Source: a virus
Virus record (IMG/VR): IMGVR_UViG_3300021371_000006
Location: 1 to 64,000 of that record
Reading direction: 5' to 3' (one strand)
DNA: 64,000 nt
Below are positions 15,046 through 23,100 of this stretch, in pieces (the stretch's first letter is position 1; each line of letters starts with the position of its first letter). The notes under the pieces are model-generated. The model was not told the origin of the DNA, searched no databases, and saw only the letters and a program-made list of their open reading frames with translations. The position numbers and the translations under genes were made by a program.

Positions 15046-15072
15046 AATAAGTATTTTTTTAGTTTAATACTA

Positions 15073-15103
15073 CAAATATAGTAAATTTAATACATAAATC
15101 AAA
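15073..15103 (-). promoter_or_regulatory. Bacteroidota-type promoter for the lipoprotein gene
   Basis: On the - strand TTTG (15103-15100), a 19-bp spacer, TATATTTG (15080-15073). Confidence 0.6.
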
Positions 15104-15108
15104 GGTAA

Positions 15109-15276
15109 TCAGTCCTTATTTACAGTTGGGGGACAACTACATACCCTTAATTCGTCAACTTCTTTAATAAATTCATCAATTGAAAAGTACTTTCCTTTTT
15201 CGTCTATATAGAACTGTGTGAACCCTTCAATTTTTCTTCTCATTAACTCATCTCTAAACTCATAAATCTTTTTCAT
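15109..15276 (-). CDS. Small 55-residue protein
   Basis: Starts MKKIYEFRDELMRRKIEG and ends CSCPPTVNKD. Charged alpha/beta, with a CxC near the C-terminus. The ATG at 15276 is preferred to upstream starts that would run through AT-rich promoter sequence. It lies head to head with the gene at 15317. Function unknown. Confidence 0.55.
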   Translation of the reverse strand: MKKIYEFRDELMRRKIEGFTQFYIDEKGKYFSIDEFIKEVDELRVCSCPPTVNKD

Positions 15277-15305
15277 TTTTTTATTTATAAATATAAATAA
15301 AAATA

Positions 15306-15313
15306 TATTTATA
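15306..15313 (+). promoter_or_regulatory. TATTTATA late-promoter-like element
   Basis: 11 bases before the ATG at 15317. Confidence 0.45.
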
Positions 15314-15316
15314 TGT

Positions 15317-15712
15317 ATGGAAATACTGATAGAACAGTCACAATTAGTTTCAGCTTTTGACAAATTAATGAAAAAACACGAAAAACCCGTAACAAATGTG
15401 TGGGATTTAAGTGATGTTGGTGAATTTAATAAGTTTATTGACGGTAAAAAGGACGTTTTACAGTTTTTTAAAGACGATGTCGATTCATTACCTGAGATTA
15501 ATGACTGGTTCGCCTTATATGACCCAAAATACGTAGAAAACGTTACTTTTACAAATAACGAGTTTATGGAAGGAGATTTTCCACTACTCTATTACTCAAA
15601 AGATTATTTTTCAACGGAAATAGGGTATTTAGGTAATAAATTTGAGGAATTATATAAAAAATGGTTTGAAAAAACTTTTAAATTACCTGTTAGCCGTTTA
15701 ATAGGTTGGTAA
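15317..15712 (+). CDS. Unknown protein with a minimal leader
   Basis: 131 residues. The N-terminus MEILIEQSQ carries L-I-E followed by Q at residues 4-7, the shortest version of the leader motif apart from the gene at 54557. The body is aromatic and acidic (DWFALYDPKYVENVTF, PLLYYSKDYF), with no membrane segment. It is followed 12 bases later by another leader-bearing gene. Function unknown; virion packaging is inferred. Confidence 0.65.
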   Translation: MEILIEQSQLVSAFDKLMKKHEKPVTNVWDLSDVGEFNKFIDGKKDVLQFFKDDVDSLPEINDWFALYDPKYVENVTFTNNEFMEGDFPLLYYSKDYFSTEIGYLGNKFEELYKKWFEKTFKLPVSRLIGW

Positions 15713-15720
15713 TATTTATA
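15713..15720 (+). promoter_or_regulatory. TATTTATA late-promoter-like element
   Basis: 12 bases before the ATG at 15725, immediately after the preceding stop codon. Confidence 0.45.
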
Positions 15721-15724
15721 ATAT

Positions 15725-16069
15725 ATGAAGTTTACGATTACTGAGTTAGAAAAGAGTAAAATTAGGGGTCTTTATAACCTAAATGAGCAAGTTATTAATT
15801 TTGCTAAAACAGGTTATGACGTGGGATTTCAAAAAGGACTCGATGTACAATTTGACGGAAGATTGGAATTAGAAAATATCGTAGGAGAGGGTGATTTGAT
15901 AAGTGCAGACTTAGTGAGTAAGGGTAATAAATCACATTCAATAACATATAGGTGTAGTTCTAAAAAATTAACAAGAAATGATGGTTACAATTTAGTACCT
16001 GGTAGTATTGTCGATGAAAATGAGTTAGAAACACTAAAAATTGATTTAAATAAGTTTTGTAATGTCTGA
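15725..16069 (+). CDS. Leader-bearing small protein
   Basis: 114 residues. Leader ITELEKSKIRGLYNLNEQ (residues 4-21), with L-N-E followed by Q. It resembles those at 10545 and 52848 (SE.EK..I..LY.LN). The body is beta-rich (FDGRLELENIVGEGD) and ends in a Cys. The next gene overlaps its end by 8 bases. No family recognised. Confidence 0.65.
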   Translation: MKFTITELEKSKIRGLYNLNEQVINFAKTGYDVGFQKGLDVQFDGRLELENIVGEGDLISADLVSKGNKSHSITYRCSSKKLTRNDGYNLVPGSIVDENELETLKIDLNKFCNV

Positions 16070-16865
16070 ACAATTAAATGAAATGTCGGTTCTTAAGGTG
16101 AACCAAGACTATATTGACCGTCTTGATAAGAGAGTTAAAAAAATTAAGGATAGGTTATATTCTTACCGTTGGCAATGGGAGGAAAAGGTGTATAGACATA
16201 AGACAACAAACCGTAAAATTAGTAGAGAAAAGTACGATGAATTACAAAAACAATACCGTACTGCTAATCAAAAATTATATGATACTGTACGTAGGGAAAG
16301 AAATAAAATTACTTCCACTGTCATAGATTATGCAAGTGCGTTTATTGTGATGGATAAAAGACAAAACCCAAGTTTATATCCTGATTGGTTATCGTTTAAC
16401 TTTCCTGATGTTAAAAAAAATACATCCAGAAGTGACCCATATTCTATAACACCAACTATTGATTTGGAAAAGGCACTTCAAACAGACGGCAATTGGGCTC
16501 GTACCACAAACATAATAGATAACAGACTAAACTCATTTTTTAGAAGATATTTCCCTCAAGAGGCCAGTATCGTTATAAAAAGACACGTAATAAGTGGTAT
16601 AGAAAGTTATATAAAAAACGTATTTAGAAAAGAAATTAGGAAACGAATAAAGGACTTAGATACTCATAATTGTATTCATAGTATAGTTTTCCGAGTTAGG
16701 AAAAGTTACAATAGTGAAGTGCAAATACACCCAAGATGGAGAGATATTCACCCTTGTTATACTTATAGTGTGCAAAGAGAAATTGAAAATGAGATGAAAA
16801 AAATACTCAGCGAATACGGATGGAAAGAAGGGGTTAATTATAGTTCTAGTACACAAAGAGATTAA
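16062..16865 (+). CDS. Basic helical protein, possibly leader-bearing
   Basis: 267 residues. It starts MSEQLNEMSVLK, where L-N-E at residues 5-7 fits the cleavage rule. The body is very basic and rich in Lys, Arg and Tyr, with coiled-coil-like segments (residues 18-90) and RHVISGIESYIKNVFRKEIRKR. It may be DNA- or RNA-binding. It overlaps the preceding gene by 8 bases, so both are probably translated together. Function unknown. Confidence 0.65.
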   Translation: MSEQLNEMSVLKVNQDYIDRLDKRVKKIKDRLYSYRWQWEEKVYRHKTTNRKISREKYDELQKQYRTANQKLYDTVRRERNKITSTVIDYASAFIVMDKRQNPSLYPDWLSFNFPDVKKNTSRSDPYSITPTIDLEKALQTDGNWARTTNIIDNRLNSFFRRYFPQEASIVIKRHVISGIESYIKNVFRKEIRKRIKDLDTHNCIHSIVFRVRKSYNSEVQIHPRWRDIHPCYTYSVQREIENEMKKILSEYGWKEGVNYSSSTQRD

Positions 16866-16878
16866 TTATTAAAAATTA

Positions 16879-16910
16879 TTTGTCTGTAAGGGATTTTTGT
16901 TTTACATTTG
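16879..16910 (+). promoter_or_regulatory. Bacteroidota-type promoter for the gene at 16935
   Basis: TTTG at 16879-16882, a 20-bp spacer, TACATTTG at 16903-16910. Confidence 0.65.
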
Positions 16911-16934
16911 TACTGAACAAAAAATAAAACAAAA

Positions 16935-17303
16935 ATGTCAGAAGAAAAAGTTTATGTTCGCTTTTGCGAATCTTATCGGATAGCACAGGCTTCCGAACCT
17001 ATTGAAGTCGACGTTGAATCACTTCGTAAATGTACTCCCGCGTATGAGGGTAATACCGCCGAAGAGTTGTTGGAGTATCTTGAAGAGATTAAAGATGATT
17101 ATGATTGGTTTGAAGAAAACAAAGGAAACTTTGATGATGAGGATGATGCCTCTCTATTGATTTTTGATGAGTGGCCAGAGATGGAAGTTTTTGACGATAG
17201 CCGTGAGAAGGGTGCCGAAACTTGGTTAGAGGTTGGAGAACCTAACGAAGAGTATAGTCGGTATGGTAATTGGAAAATGGAAGCAACAACACTAAATTAT
17301 TAA
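16935..17303 (+). CDS. Acidic protein under a host-type promoter
   Basis: 122 residues, strongly acidic (DDEDDASLLIFDEWPEME), with no Lys-rich region. Small acidic phage proteins of this kind are often DNA mimics or host-enzyme inhibitors, but that is only analogy. Codon use looks a little richer in G and C than the neighbours (TTCGCTTTTGCG). A second small gene follows after 14 bases in the same direction and a terminator after that. Function unknown. Confidence 0.65.
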   Translation: MSEEKVYVRFCESYRIAQASEPIEVDVESLRKCTPAYEGNTAEELLEYLEEIKDDYDWFEENKGNFDDEDDASLLIFDEWPEMEVFDDSREKGAETWLEVGEPNEEYSRYGNWKMEATTLNY

Positions 17304-17317
17304 AATAAAAAAAGAAA

Positions 17318-17497
17318 ATGGAAACAATTACAATGGACAAGGAAGTCAAAGAAAAAGTTACGGAGTATGTTTACAAAAACTACCCAAGACGTTACAGTAA
17401 TAAGGAATTGATTATTGAAGAAACAGAAAAACTGTTTTATGTTAAATCAAACAAGGATGAGTCTCCTTTGATTTTAAATAAAGGTATTCTCCTTTGA
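17318..17497 (+). CDS. Small 59-residue protein
   Basis: Starts METITMDKEVKEKVTEY and contains YKNYPRRYSNKELIIEETE. Charged and helical. It follows the acidic gene closely with an A-rich spacer, as in Bacteroidota ribosome-binding regions. A terminator follows at 17530. Function unknown. Confidence 0.55.
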   Translation: METITMDKEVKEKVTEYVYKNYPRRYSNKELIIEETEKLFYVKSNKDESPLILNKGILL

Positions 17498-17529
17498 CTT
17501 TAAGTAAAAGTATTTTAGAATAGTAATAA

Positions 17530-17560
17530 ACCCTCCACAATAGTGGGGGGTTTATTTTTT
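17530..17560 (+). terminator. Intrinsic terminator
   Basis: ACCCTCCAC/GTGGGGGGT stem, then T-rich tail. From here to 17755 there is no ATG-started gene. A frame ending at 17727 reads GTKRESLLNETNINLIG, which may be a gene remnant. Confidence 0.75.
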
Positions 17561-17755
17561 ATGTAATAATTATAAATAAAAATTACGGAGTCACCAGTAA
17601 GTATCAAAATATAATACAGTTAGGCACAAAAAGAGAGTCGTTATTAAACGAAACTAACATAAACCTTATCGGTATATGTAAAGATAAAGATAGTTTAAAT
17701 AACAACCTTAAAATCGGTTATACGTAATAATATTAGGACATAAAAACAAAAAACG

Positions 17756-17971
17756 CTACCGACCTGTAAGAAATACGTCTAACTGTTCCTTATCAGGATA
17801 TCCGATAGATTTATCACAATTACTACAGATAAGTCTTGGAGTAGTATCCGTAGTTATAAATTTAATTGACGTTTCTTTATGGAGACATCTCTCCTGAAGT
17901 TCACTTCTGATTTTTTCAAGCTTTTTAATTTCTTGGTTAAGAAACTTAATACTACCAGTCTTTTCCATCAT
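17756..17971 (-). CDS. Small coiled-coil and zinc-finger-like protein
   Basis: 71 residues. An N-terminal coiled coil (residues 8-28, IKFLNQEIKKLEKIRSEL) is followed by CLH, then CSNC, a possible zinc knuckle. It starts at the first of two adjacent ATG codons. Nothing recognisable lies in 17972-18213 upstream. Function unknown, perhaps nucleic-acid binding. Confidence 0.55.
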   Translation of the reverse strand: MMEKTGSIKFLNQEIKKLEKIRSELQERCLHKETSIKFITTDTTPRLICSNCDKSIGYPDKEQLDVFLTGR

Positions 17972-18213
17972 TTTTAATTTTTTATAAAAAGTAAATATAC
18001 GAGTATTTCTACAGTGTAATTGTTTTTAGTAAATATAGGGTAGGGATTGGTTATAAACAAAATTATTTTAATAAAAATATGTTTAAACCATTCAGTAATA
18101 CTTTTTAAGTTTATGAATTTACATATAAATATATTAAAAACTTAAAAATAGTATAGTTAGTAACCTATCACATTATTAAATAAAAACAATAAATTAACGG
18201 TTTTAGGTTTTAC

Positions 18214-19137
18214 TTACTTAAGTCTGTACTTATTCGTACACCAATTAGATTCTGAAAATTCTTGCCATTCACCTACAGAAGAATCAATAAATCCCCACTC
18301 ACCACCTCTTTTTTCTACAGGAATCACTTGATAAGGTGTACCATCTTGCAAATCCCCAAATAATACAACCCGTTCAGGTTCATTTTGTGGGTTAGGTTCC
18401 CATTGTACATATATTACAGGAAACGCTCTTGCACACTTAATATCGTAGAAAAGGTAATTTTTAAGGTCTTTAAGTTGATTATTTACTTCAACTTTATTTT
18501 TACCTATGGCCTTCTTTTTTAAATTATTTTTAATGTACTCCGAAGGTATTATAGGTGAACTTTTAGTGGTTCCTGTATTTGTACTATTACTTTGTACGGA
18601 TGACACTCCAAGACCTCCCCGTTTGAATGAAAAGTAGTTTTTAGGGTCTAAAGGTTCATTATTATTTTTAACCCCTAAATGTAAGTGTGGACCGATAGTT
18701 CTACCTGACCCTTTACTATTACGTTTACCACCTGTAAGACCAATTAATTGACCTTCTTCAATAACATCACCCTTACCCACATTTATTTCTGACAAATGAC
18801 AGTAAATAGTTTTTAGACCGTTTAGTATTCCTGATGTATGTTCTATGACAACACGAGAACCACACCTATCATTACCATTAGGTTTGTTTTCTGTTCTAAT
18901 AAGTACTTCATTCCATGTCTCATCGACTTTTTTTGCTGTTATAACTCTACCACTAGCCGGATTAAGTATCTGAGTACCCACAGGTGAGTGTAAATCTATA
19001 CCGTTATGTTGACCCCTTACTCCACCGATAGAACGAGAACCAAACGAAGAAGTTTCACTAGTAGGTCCGATTGGTGACGGTAGTAGTTGAGACTCAGTAA
19101 CTTCTTCTAATAGTATATCGATTAATTTAATCTTCAT
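18214..19137 (-). CDS. Leader-bearing M23 (LytM-like) peptidase with a C-terminal accessory domain
   Basis: 307 residues. Residues 1-16 (MKIKLIDILLEEVTES) form a leader with L-L-E. The M23 domain (about 35-170) has HNGID (H44, D48) and HLH (H151-H153), the zinc and catalytic residues of lysostaphin-type endopeptidases that cut peptidoglycan cross-bridges. The last 75 residues form a domain shared with the protein at 54557 (VQWEPNPQ ... WGFID ... WQEFSESNWCTNK). The start at 19137 overlaps the end of the upstream gene by 11 bases. Probably a virion-carried wall hydrolase. Confidence 0.8.
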   Translation of the reverse strand: MKIKLIDILLEEVTESQLLPSPIGPTSETSSFGSRSIGGVRGQHNGIDLHSPVGTQILNPASGRVITAKKVDETWNEVLIRTENKPNGNDRCGSRVVIEHTSGILNGLKTIYCHLSEINVGKGDVIEEGQLIGLTGGKRNSKGSGRTIGPHLHLGVKNNNEPLDPKNYFSFKRGGLGVSSVQSNSTNTGTTKSSPIIPSEYIKNNLKKKAIGKNKVEVNNQLKDLKNYLFYDIKCARAFPVIYVQWEPNPQNEPERVVLFGDLQDGTPYQVIPVEKRGGEWGFIDSSVGEWQEFSESNWCTNKYRLK

Positions 19138-19366
19138 ATCTTTTAAAACCTTTAACTTCTTTCTTGGCACTCATGTCAGCAATACGGTTTAAGAAATCAA
19201 TCCTCTCATTTATTTTTGAGTTAACTAAACTCAACATCTCTACGTCCCATTCTGATTCTATATACTTGAGTAATTCATCCGCGGAAAAATTTGGTGTGTA
19301 GTCAAATAATTCCTCTTTATCGTACTCTTTTAAAACCCTTTTAATATTTTTTCTAATATGACCCAT
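19127..19366 (-). CDS. Leader-bearing small helical protein
   Basis: 79 residues. N-terminus MGHIRKNIKRVLKEYDKEE, a basic helix with L-K-E at residues 12-14. The rest is helical and acidic (ADELLKYIESEWDVEM). Its stop overlaps the start of the M23 peptidase gene. A TATTTATA element lies 25 bases upstream on this strand. It may be a partner of the peptidase. Function unknown. Confidence 0.65.
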   Translation of the reverse strand: MGHIRKNIKRVLKEYDKEELFDYTPNFSADELLKYIESEWDVEMLSLVNSKINERIDFLNRIADMSAKKEVKGFKRYED

Positions 19367-19383
19367 TTTACTATCGTATATTA

Positions 19384-19391
19384 TATAAATA
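19384..19391 (-). promoter_or_regulatory. TATTTATA late-promoter-like element, leftward
   Basis: 25 bases before the ATG at 19366. It forms a divergent pair with the element at 19397. Confidence 0.45.
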
Positions 19392-19396
19392 CTTAC

Positions 19397-19404
19397 TATT
19401 TATA
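19397..19404 (+). promoter_or_regulatory. TATTTATA late-promoter-like element, rightward
   Basis: 21 bases before the ATG at 19418. Confidence 0.45.
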
Positions 19405-19417
19405 GTATTATTAGGTT

Positions 19418-20245
19418 ATGGAAGAAAATATTTTAAAAATAGGTAAAGTTTTGGCTCAATTGGTCTCTATGGAACTATTAAATAAAGGAATTAAAGGTAA
19501 AAAACCTTCAGTATCGTATATCGCTCAAGTATCTTTAAAAAACGTTATAACTTTTAATATTTTAGAAAACACTGAAGATATTGTAATGGTTAGAGGTATA
19601 TTTGCGGCTTATAACTTATTAAATGGTGATACGGATATCGAAGCAGTTAGAAAAACAGATAACATATTTATGATTGATACTATGGAATCCGATGGTTATG
19701 AGTATTTTAATAAGTCTGATTGTGATTATTGTGGAGGTGAGGGTCAAGTAGAGTGTGATGAGTGTGGTGGAGATGGTCAAGTACCATGTGATAAGTGTGG
19801 TAGTGATGACGATGATGAGTCATGTTCAGATTGTAATGGAGATGAGTATGTTTACTGTGATGCGTGTTCAGGAGATGGAAATTATGAATGTCCTGAATGT
19901 GAAGGAGATGGAGAAATTGATGATAATGAGGAATCTATCGATATCGTTTATTCAACAGTACTTACTCAAAATAGTGAATTTGTTGATGAAGTTAAAAATA
20001 ATATAGGTAAATATAATTCAGTAAACGACTTTAAAACAATATCTGAGAAGTACGATAGTGAGATTATGCTTATTGATAACACTGCAGATACTATACTATT
20101 CGAAGACGAATGGGGAGGGTATGACACAAATTTCGTTTCAATAAGATTAGAGGGTATCACATTAAATCACCCAAGGTATAGAATTCAAAAAAAACCATCA
20201 ACATACGGAAGTAATAATCCTGAGGTTAGTATACGAGCTTACTAA
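19418..20245 (+). CDS. DnaJ-type zinc-finger protein without a J domain
   Basis: 275 residues. Residues about 98-166 hold six CxxC motifs, several in the form CxxCxGxG (CDYCGGEG, CDECGGDG, CSDCNGD, CDACSGDG, CPECEGDG), as in the zinc centre of DnaJ, which has four. There is no N-terminal J domain (no HPD) and the DnaJ C-terminal domains are not evident. The flanking parts are unknown. It could be a substrate-binding co-chaperone or a scaffold for disulfide chemistry. A DnaK gene lies at 36928. Confidence 0.7.
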   Translation: MEENILKIGKVLAQLVSMELLNKGIKGKKPSVSYIAQVSLKNVITFNILENTEDIVMVRGIFAAYNLLNGDTDIEAVRKTDNIFMIDTMESDGYEYFNKSDCDYCGGEGQVECDECGGDGQVPCDKCGSDDDDESCSDCNGDEYVYCDACSGDGNYECPECEGDGEIDDNEESIDIVYSTVLTQNSEFVDEVKNNIGKYNSVNDFKTISEKYDSEIMLIDNTADTILFEDEWGGYDTNFVSIRLEGITLNHPRYRIQKKPSTYGSNNPEVSIRAY

Positions 20246-20247
20246 AG

Positions 20248-20481
20248 TTATTTATCTTTAGTGTAAGTAGTACATTTATCTTTTTCCCACCCACACCATA
20301 TTCCAAGCACTATTATCATAGTAAGTGCAAAGCTAAATATTTCTGTAAATATAAATACATTAGAAAACCCATACTCGGCGTATAAAAACCCCTCTAACGT
20401 ATTAACTACAGATAATATAGATAATAATATAATAACTTTTATTATACTGTAATTTTTTTTATATGCGTTTAATACATTCAT
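20248..20481 (-). CDS. Small two-helix membrane protein
   Basis: 77 residues with hydrophobic segments at about 12-32 and 42-64 and a charged C-terminus (WEKDKCTTYTKDK). Its start overlaps the stop of the GAF gene by 4 bases (ATGA), so they form an operon. Function unknown; it may assist the membrane-anchored GAF protein. Confidence 0.6.
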   Translation of the reverse strand: MNVLNAYKKNYSIIKVIILLSILSVVNTLEGFLYAEYGFSNVFIFTEIFSFALTMIIVLGIWCGWEKDKCTTYTKDK

Positions 20482-21101
20482 AAGTAAGGGTCTAATGTGT
20501 CAGAATCTTTACTAAACTCATCTATAAAATCTTGTGTGAACGTTCCGTCCTTTTTTAAAAATTCAGAGGGTATATCACTCCAAACCCAATCTAAACATAA
20601 CAAAGCTATTAAATGGCCTTGTTTATCGTAAATAGGAGTCGCGCAATGAGAAGTAGTTCCTTGAGATTGTGCCAATGACCTCAATCCAATATCTTGTAAT
20701 TTTGTTATATCTGGAAAATACATTTTACCGTCCATCACATCTTTTATATACGTGGTAAAGTTAGTTATTAAATGATTTTGATTTTTTTCAGATTTTCTTT
20801 CTAGTCCTTGGGAACACCTTTCATAGGTTATTGATAATTTTTGCATAGGGGATGAAGTGTAGAAATACCCTCCGTTATGAAATTGCCATACATAAACTCT
20901 ATCCGCATTATATCTACGTCTGACATCTCTTATCGCTAAATGAACTATCTCATCCTTTTTAATTTGAGCGAGTAAAGTACCCTTAGATTCTAATTTTGTT
21001 TTTTTATCATTATATCTCTTAAAAAACCCAGCACCGACCAAAGCTACTACAATTGAAGTAATTGAAGTAAGTAACACCTCTAAAATTTTTATAAAATCCA
21101 T
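20478..21101 (-). CDS. Membrane-anchored GAF-like domain protein
   Basis: 207 residues. One N-terminal membrane helix (about residues 5-27) is followed by a short linker and a GAF-like domain (residues 45-195): RRYNADRVYVWQFHNGGYF, then SHCATPIYDKQGHLIALLCLDW. GAF domains sense small molecules or light and often control signalling enzymes. No output domain is present, so it may act through its small membrane partner. Proteins with the VYVWQFHNGG pattern occur in other large phages as I recall them. The ligand is unknown. Confidence 0.65.
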   Translation of the reverse strand: MDFIKILEVLLTSITSIVVALVGAGFFKRYNDKKTKLESKGTLLAQIKKDEIVHLAIRDVRRRYNADRVYVWQFHNGGYFYTSSPMQKLSITYERCSQGLERKSEKNQNHLITNFTTYIKDVMDGKMYFPDITKLQDIGLRSLAQSQGTTSHCATPIYDKQGHLIALLCLDWVWSDIPSEFLKKDGTFTQDFIDEFSKDSDTLDPYL

Positions 21102-21187
21102 TTTTTACTATATTAACGTTATTATACACACGATAAATATATTAAAATTCTAAGTATAACAATATTCTTACTAAAATATTTTAAAGA

Positions 21188-21859
21188 TTACGACTTAACT
21201 TTTATCACCTCATCGATAATACCATACTCAAGTGCTTCATTAGCGTCCATCCAAAAGTCCCTTGAGGAGTCTTCAATAACCTGTTTTGGGTCTTTACCAC
21301 AGAACTCTCCGAGTAATTCAAAAAGAATTTTATTAACTTTTTCCCACTCTTCAAAATTAATTCTAGCGTCTTGAATATTTCCATAAGCCCCTCCGCTAGA
21401 TTGGTGTAACATTGTCTTTGAAAATCTTAGTGACGACCTTTTTCCTTTAGTCCCCGCACCTAATAGTACTGAACCCATAGAAGCTGCCATTCCCGTATTT
21501 ACAGTAACAATGTCCGATTTAATATACTGCATCACATCTACCATAGACAAACCAGATTTAACTGAACCACCTGGAGAATCGATATGCATTGTAATATCTA
21601 AATTATCTACAGAGTCAAGATACATTAGTTGAGCTTGGACCACTGTTGACATACGGTCATCAACACCACCGGCCACCCACAATACACGGTCCCTCATTAA
21701 TCTAGAGAATATATCCATCTGAGTAACTCTCATTTCCCTTTCTTCAAGAATATATGGTGTGAGTGAACCTTTAATTTGTTTTTCATAATAATCCATATTA
21801 AATGATGAGATATTATGGTCACTCATTGCATACTTTTTAAAATCTTCTCCGTATTCCAT
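21188..21859 (-). CDS. clpP: ClpP-type serine protease
   Basis: 223 residues. The catalytic triad is visible: Ser127 in MAASMGS, His152 in MLHQSSGG, Asp201 in SSRDFWMDANEA. Other ClpP marks are HIDSPGGSV and the late EALEYGIID block. ClpP forms a 14-subunit barrel that degrades unfolded or tagged proteins with ClpX or ClpA. It may be a head maturation protease of the ClpP type, as in some phages, but the close match to the housekeeping motif suggests a cytosolic ClpP. No Clp ATPase is in the window. A tRNA-Ser gene lies just upstream and may share the transcript. Confidence 0.9.
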   Translation of the reverse strand: MEYGEDFKKYAMSDHNISSFNMDYYEKQIKGSLTPYILEEREMRVTQMDIFSRLMRDRVLWVAGGVDDRMSTVVQAQLMYLDSVDNLDITMHIDSPGGSVKSGLSMVDVMQYIKSDIVTVNTGMAASMGSVLLGAGTKGKRSSLRFSKTMLHQSSGGAYGNIQDARINFEEWEKVNKILFELLGEFCGKDPKQVIEDSSRDFWMDANEALEYGIIDEVIKVKS

Positions 21860-21881
21860 TTTTTTTAATTTTTAAATTATG

Positions 21882-21966
21882 TGGAGAGAGAGGGATTCGA
21901 ACCCCCGGTACCTTTCGGTACAACGGTTTTCAAGACCGTCGCATTCGACCGCTCTGCCATCTCTCC
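21882..21966 (-). tRNA. tRNA-Ser (anticodon TGA)
   Basis: Full cloverleaf: acceptor GGAGAGA/TCTCTCC, loop CTTGAAA with anticodon TGA, long variable arm (TACCGAAAGGTA), and T loop TTCGAAT. CCA is not encoded. Confidence 0.95.
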
Positions 21967-21973
21967 TAAAGGT

Positions 21974-22333
21974 TTAACCTTCGTGTGTTTCTATATTAGA
22001 GTTTTTAAACAAAAGAATCAATCCCATAATAAGAGGGACGATAGAAAATAATTCATTAATCTCTCCGAGTACCTGAAAGGTTATCATACCGACTGTAATC
22101 CATATCGCTTGTTGTGGAAATAAAGCGTTTGACCTTTTAAATATTGTACAGATATTAAACCATATAGTTGGAAGTAGTAGTAATAACCCCAACATAAAAA
22201 GATATGTGGCTTCTGTAGCCAACCCATAACCAATCATCCACCCTCCGCCAAATGCGATAAAAGTAGACAACAGATTTCTTAGAAAGTAATTTGTACCATT
22301 AATAGTACCTGAAAATTGAAAGTATTTATTCAT
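21974..22333 (-). CDS. DUF805 family membrane protein
   Basis: 119 residues, four hydrophobic helices. The N-terminal [15 protein letters not shown] and the central [11 protein letters not shown] are the marks of DUF805 (YhaH-like) inner-membrane proteins, whose function is not known. Its start overlaps the stop of a 29-codon hydrophobic frame upstream. It is the kind of host-like membrane gene phages pick up. Confidence 0.75.
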   Translation of the reverse strand: MNKYFQFSGTINGTNYFLRNLLSTFIAFGGGWMIGYGLATEATYLFMLGLLLLLPTIWFNICTIFKRSNALFPQQAIWITVGMITFQVLGEINELFSIVPLIMGLILLFKNSNIETHEG

Positions 22334-22415
22334 TATTTATTTTGATTAATTTTATAACAGAGTAAGTAATCGTCACCGCATAAATTGTAAGTATTAAATT
22401 AGCTATGTAAATCAT
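22326..22415 (-). CDS. Possible 29-residue membrane peptide
   Basis: MIYIANLILTIYAVTITYSV, then a short polar end (KLIKINNE). One membrane helix. The stop overlaps the start of the DUF805 gene by 8 bases, which supports coupling. Short, so uncertain. Confidence 0.4.
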   Translation of the reverse strand: MIYIANLILTIYAVTITYSVIKLIKINNE

Positions 22416-22443
22416 AATAGTTTATTTTACGTAAATGTAATTA

Positions 22444-22920
22444 CTAATTTAGATTAAACCAAACAGGTGAATCTCTATTTTTCCATTTACTAAAAGATTT
22501 TTTCTCACCTATATAGTAATTACGATATGACTGGACAACATCATTTACTTTATATTCTTCAGGCATTGCCTTAGGTGGGGTAGTAAAATCATCTTCAGGT
22601 ATTTTAGGACGATTTTCAATACACCATTCAATAACCTCCTGTGATTTGTGTCGACGACCGTAACGGTATGTATATTCCTTACATAGTTCAAGACCAAGTT
22701 CACATAACCATAAGTAGTTTGACATATTTTCACGAGCCCATATCGAGCAAGGATGATTTTTATGAGATAACTTATATGGTACGTAATCCATACTAGATTC
22801 TGTCATGTGATGAACTCCACATAATAGTTGTGCGCTTTCAAGTATCATCTTAACGACATGTTTGTCGTTATGATATTCAGCACATTTTTTAACATCGGTA
22901 TCTAAAATAAAAATATTCAT
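22444..22920 (-). CDS. Conserved phage protein of unknown function
   Basis: 158 residues. It starts MNIFILDTDVKKCAEYHNDK, followed by HVVKMILESAQLLCG, then a HPCSIWAR block and a C-terminal KWKNRDSPVW. I recall proteins with this DKHVVKMxLESAQLL pattern in many unrelated large phages, usually unnamed. The conserved His, Cys, Asp and Trp residues suggest an enzyme or a metal site, but no reaction is established. It lies between the Met-type tRNA and the DUF805 gene. Confidence 0.75.
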   Translation of the reverse strand: MNIFILDTDVKKCAEYHNDKHVVKMILESAQLLCGVHHMTESSMDYVPYKLSHKNHPCSIWARENMSNYLWLCELGLELCKEYTYRYGRRHKSQEVIEWCIENRPKIPEDDFTTPPKAMPEEYKVNDVVQSYRNYYIGEKKSFSKWKNRDSPVWFNLN

Positions 22921-22933
22921 CGTAATGTGTTTG

Positions 22934-23007
22934 TGCGCCCACTAGGACTTGAACCTAGGACCTGCCGATTATGAGTCGGATGCTCTAACCAACTGAGCTA
23001 TGGGCGC
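22934..23007 (-). tRNA. tRNA with anticodon CAT (Met or lysidine-modified Ile)
   Basis: Acceptor GCGCCCA/TGGGCGC, D arm AGCTCAGTTGGTTAGAGC, anticodon loop CTCATAA, T loop TTCAAGT, discriminator A. The identity cannot be decided from the anticodon alone. Confidence 0.93.
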
Positions 23008-23100
23008 GGTTTGAATACAAATACAAATATAAGTATAATATTTTAAATAAAAAATTTTTTATTATGGTTTTTAAGGTACTTATTAAAAAGGAGTAATTAT

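Noticed and set aside
21188-21859. ClpP-like gene as a head maturation protease of the prohead
   Set aside because: The motifs match cytosolic ClpP closely and no capsid or portal genes are adjacent, though this cannot be fully excluded.
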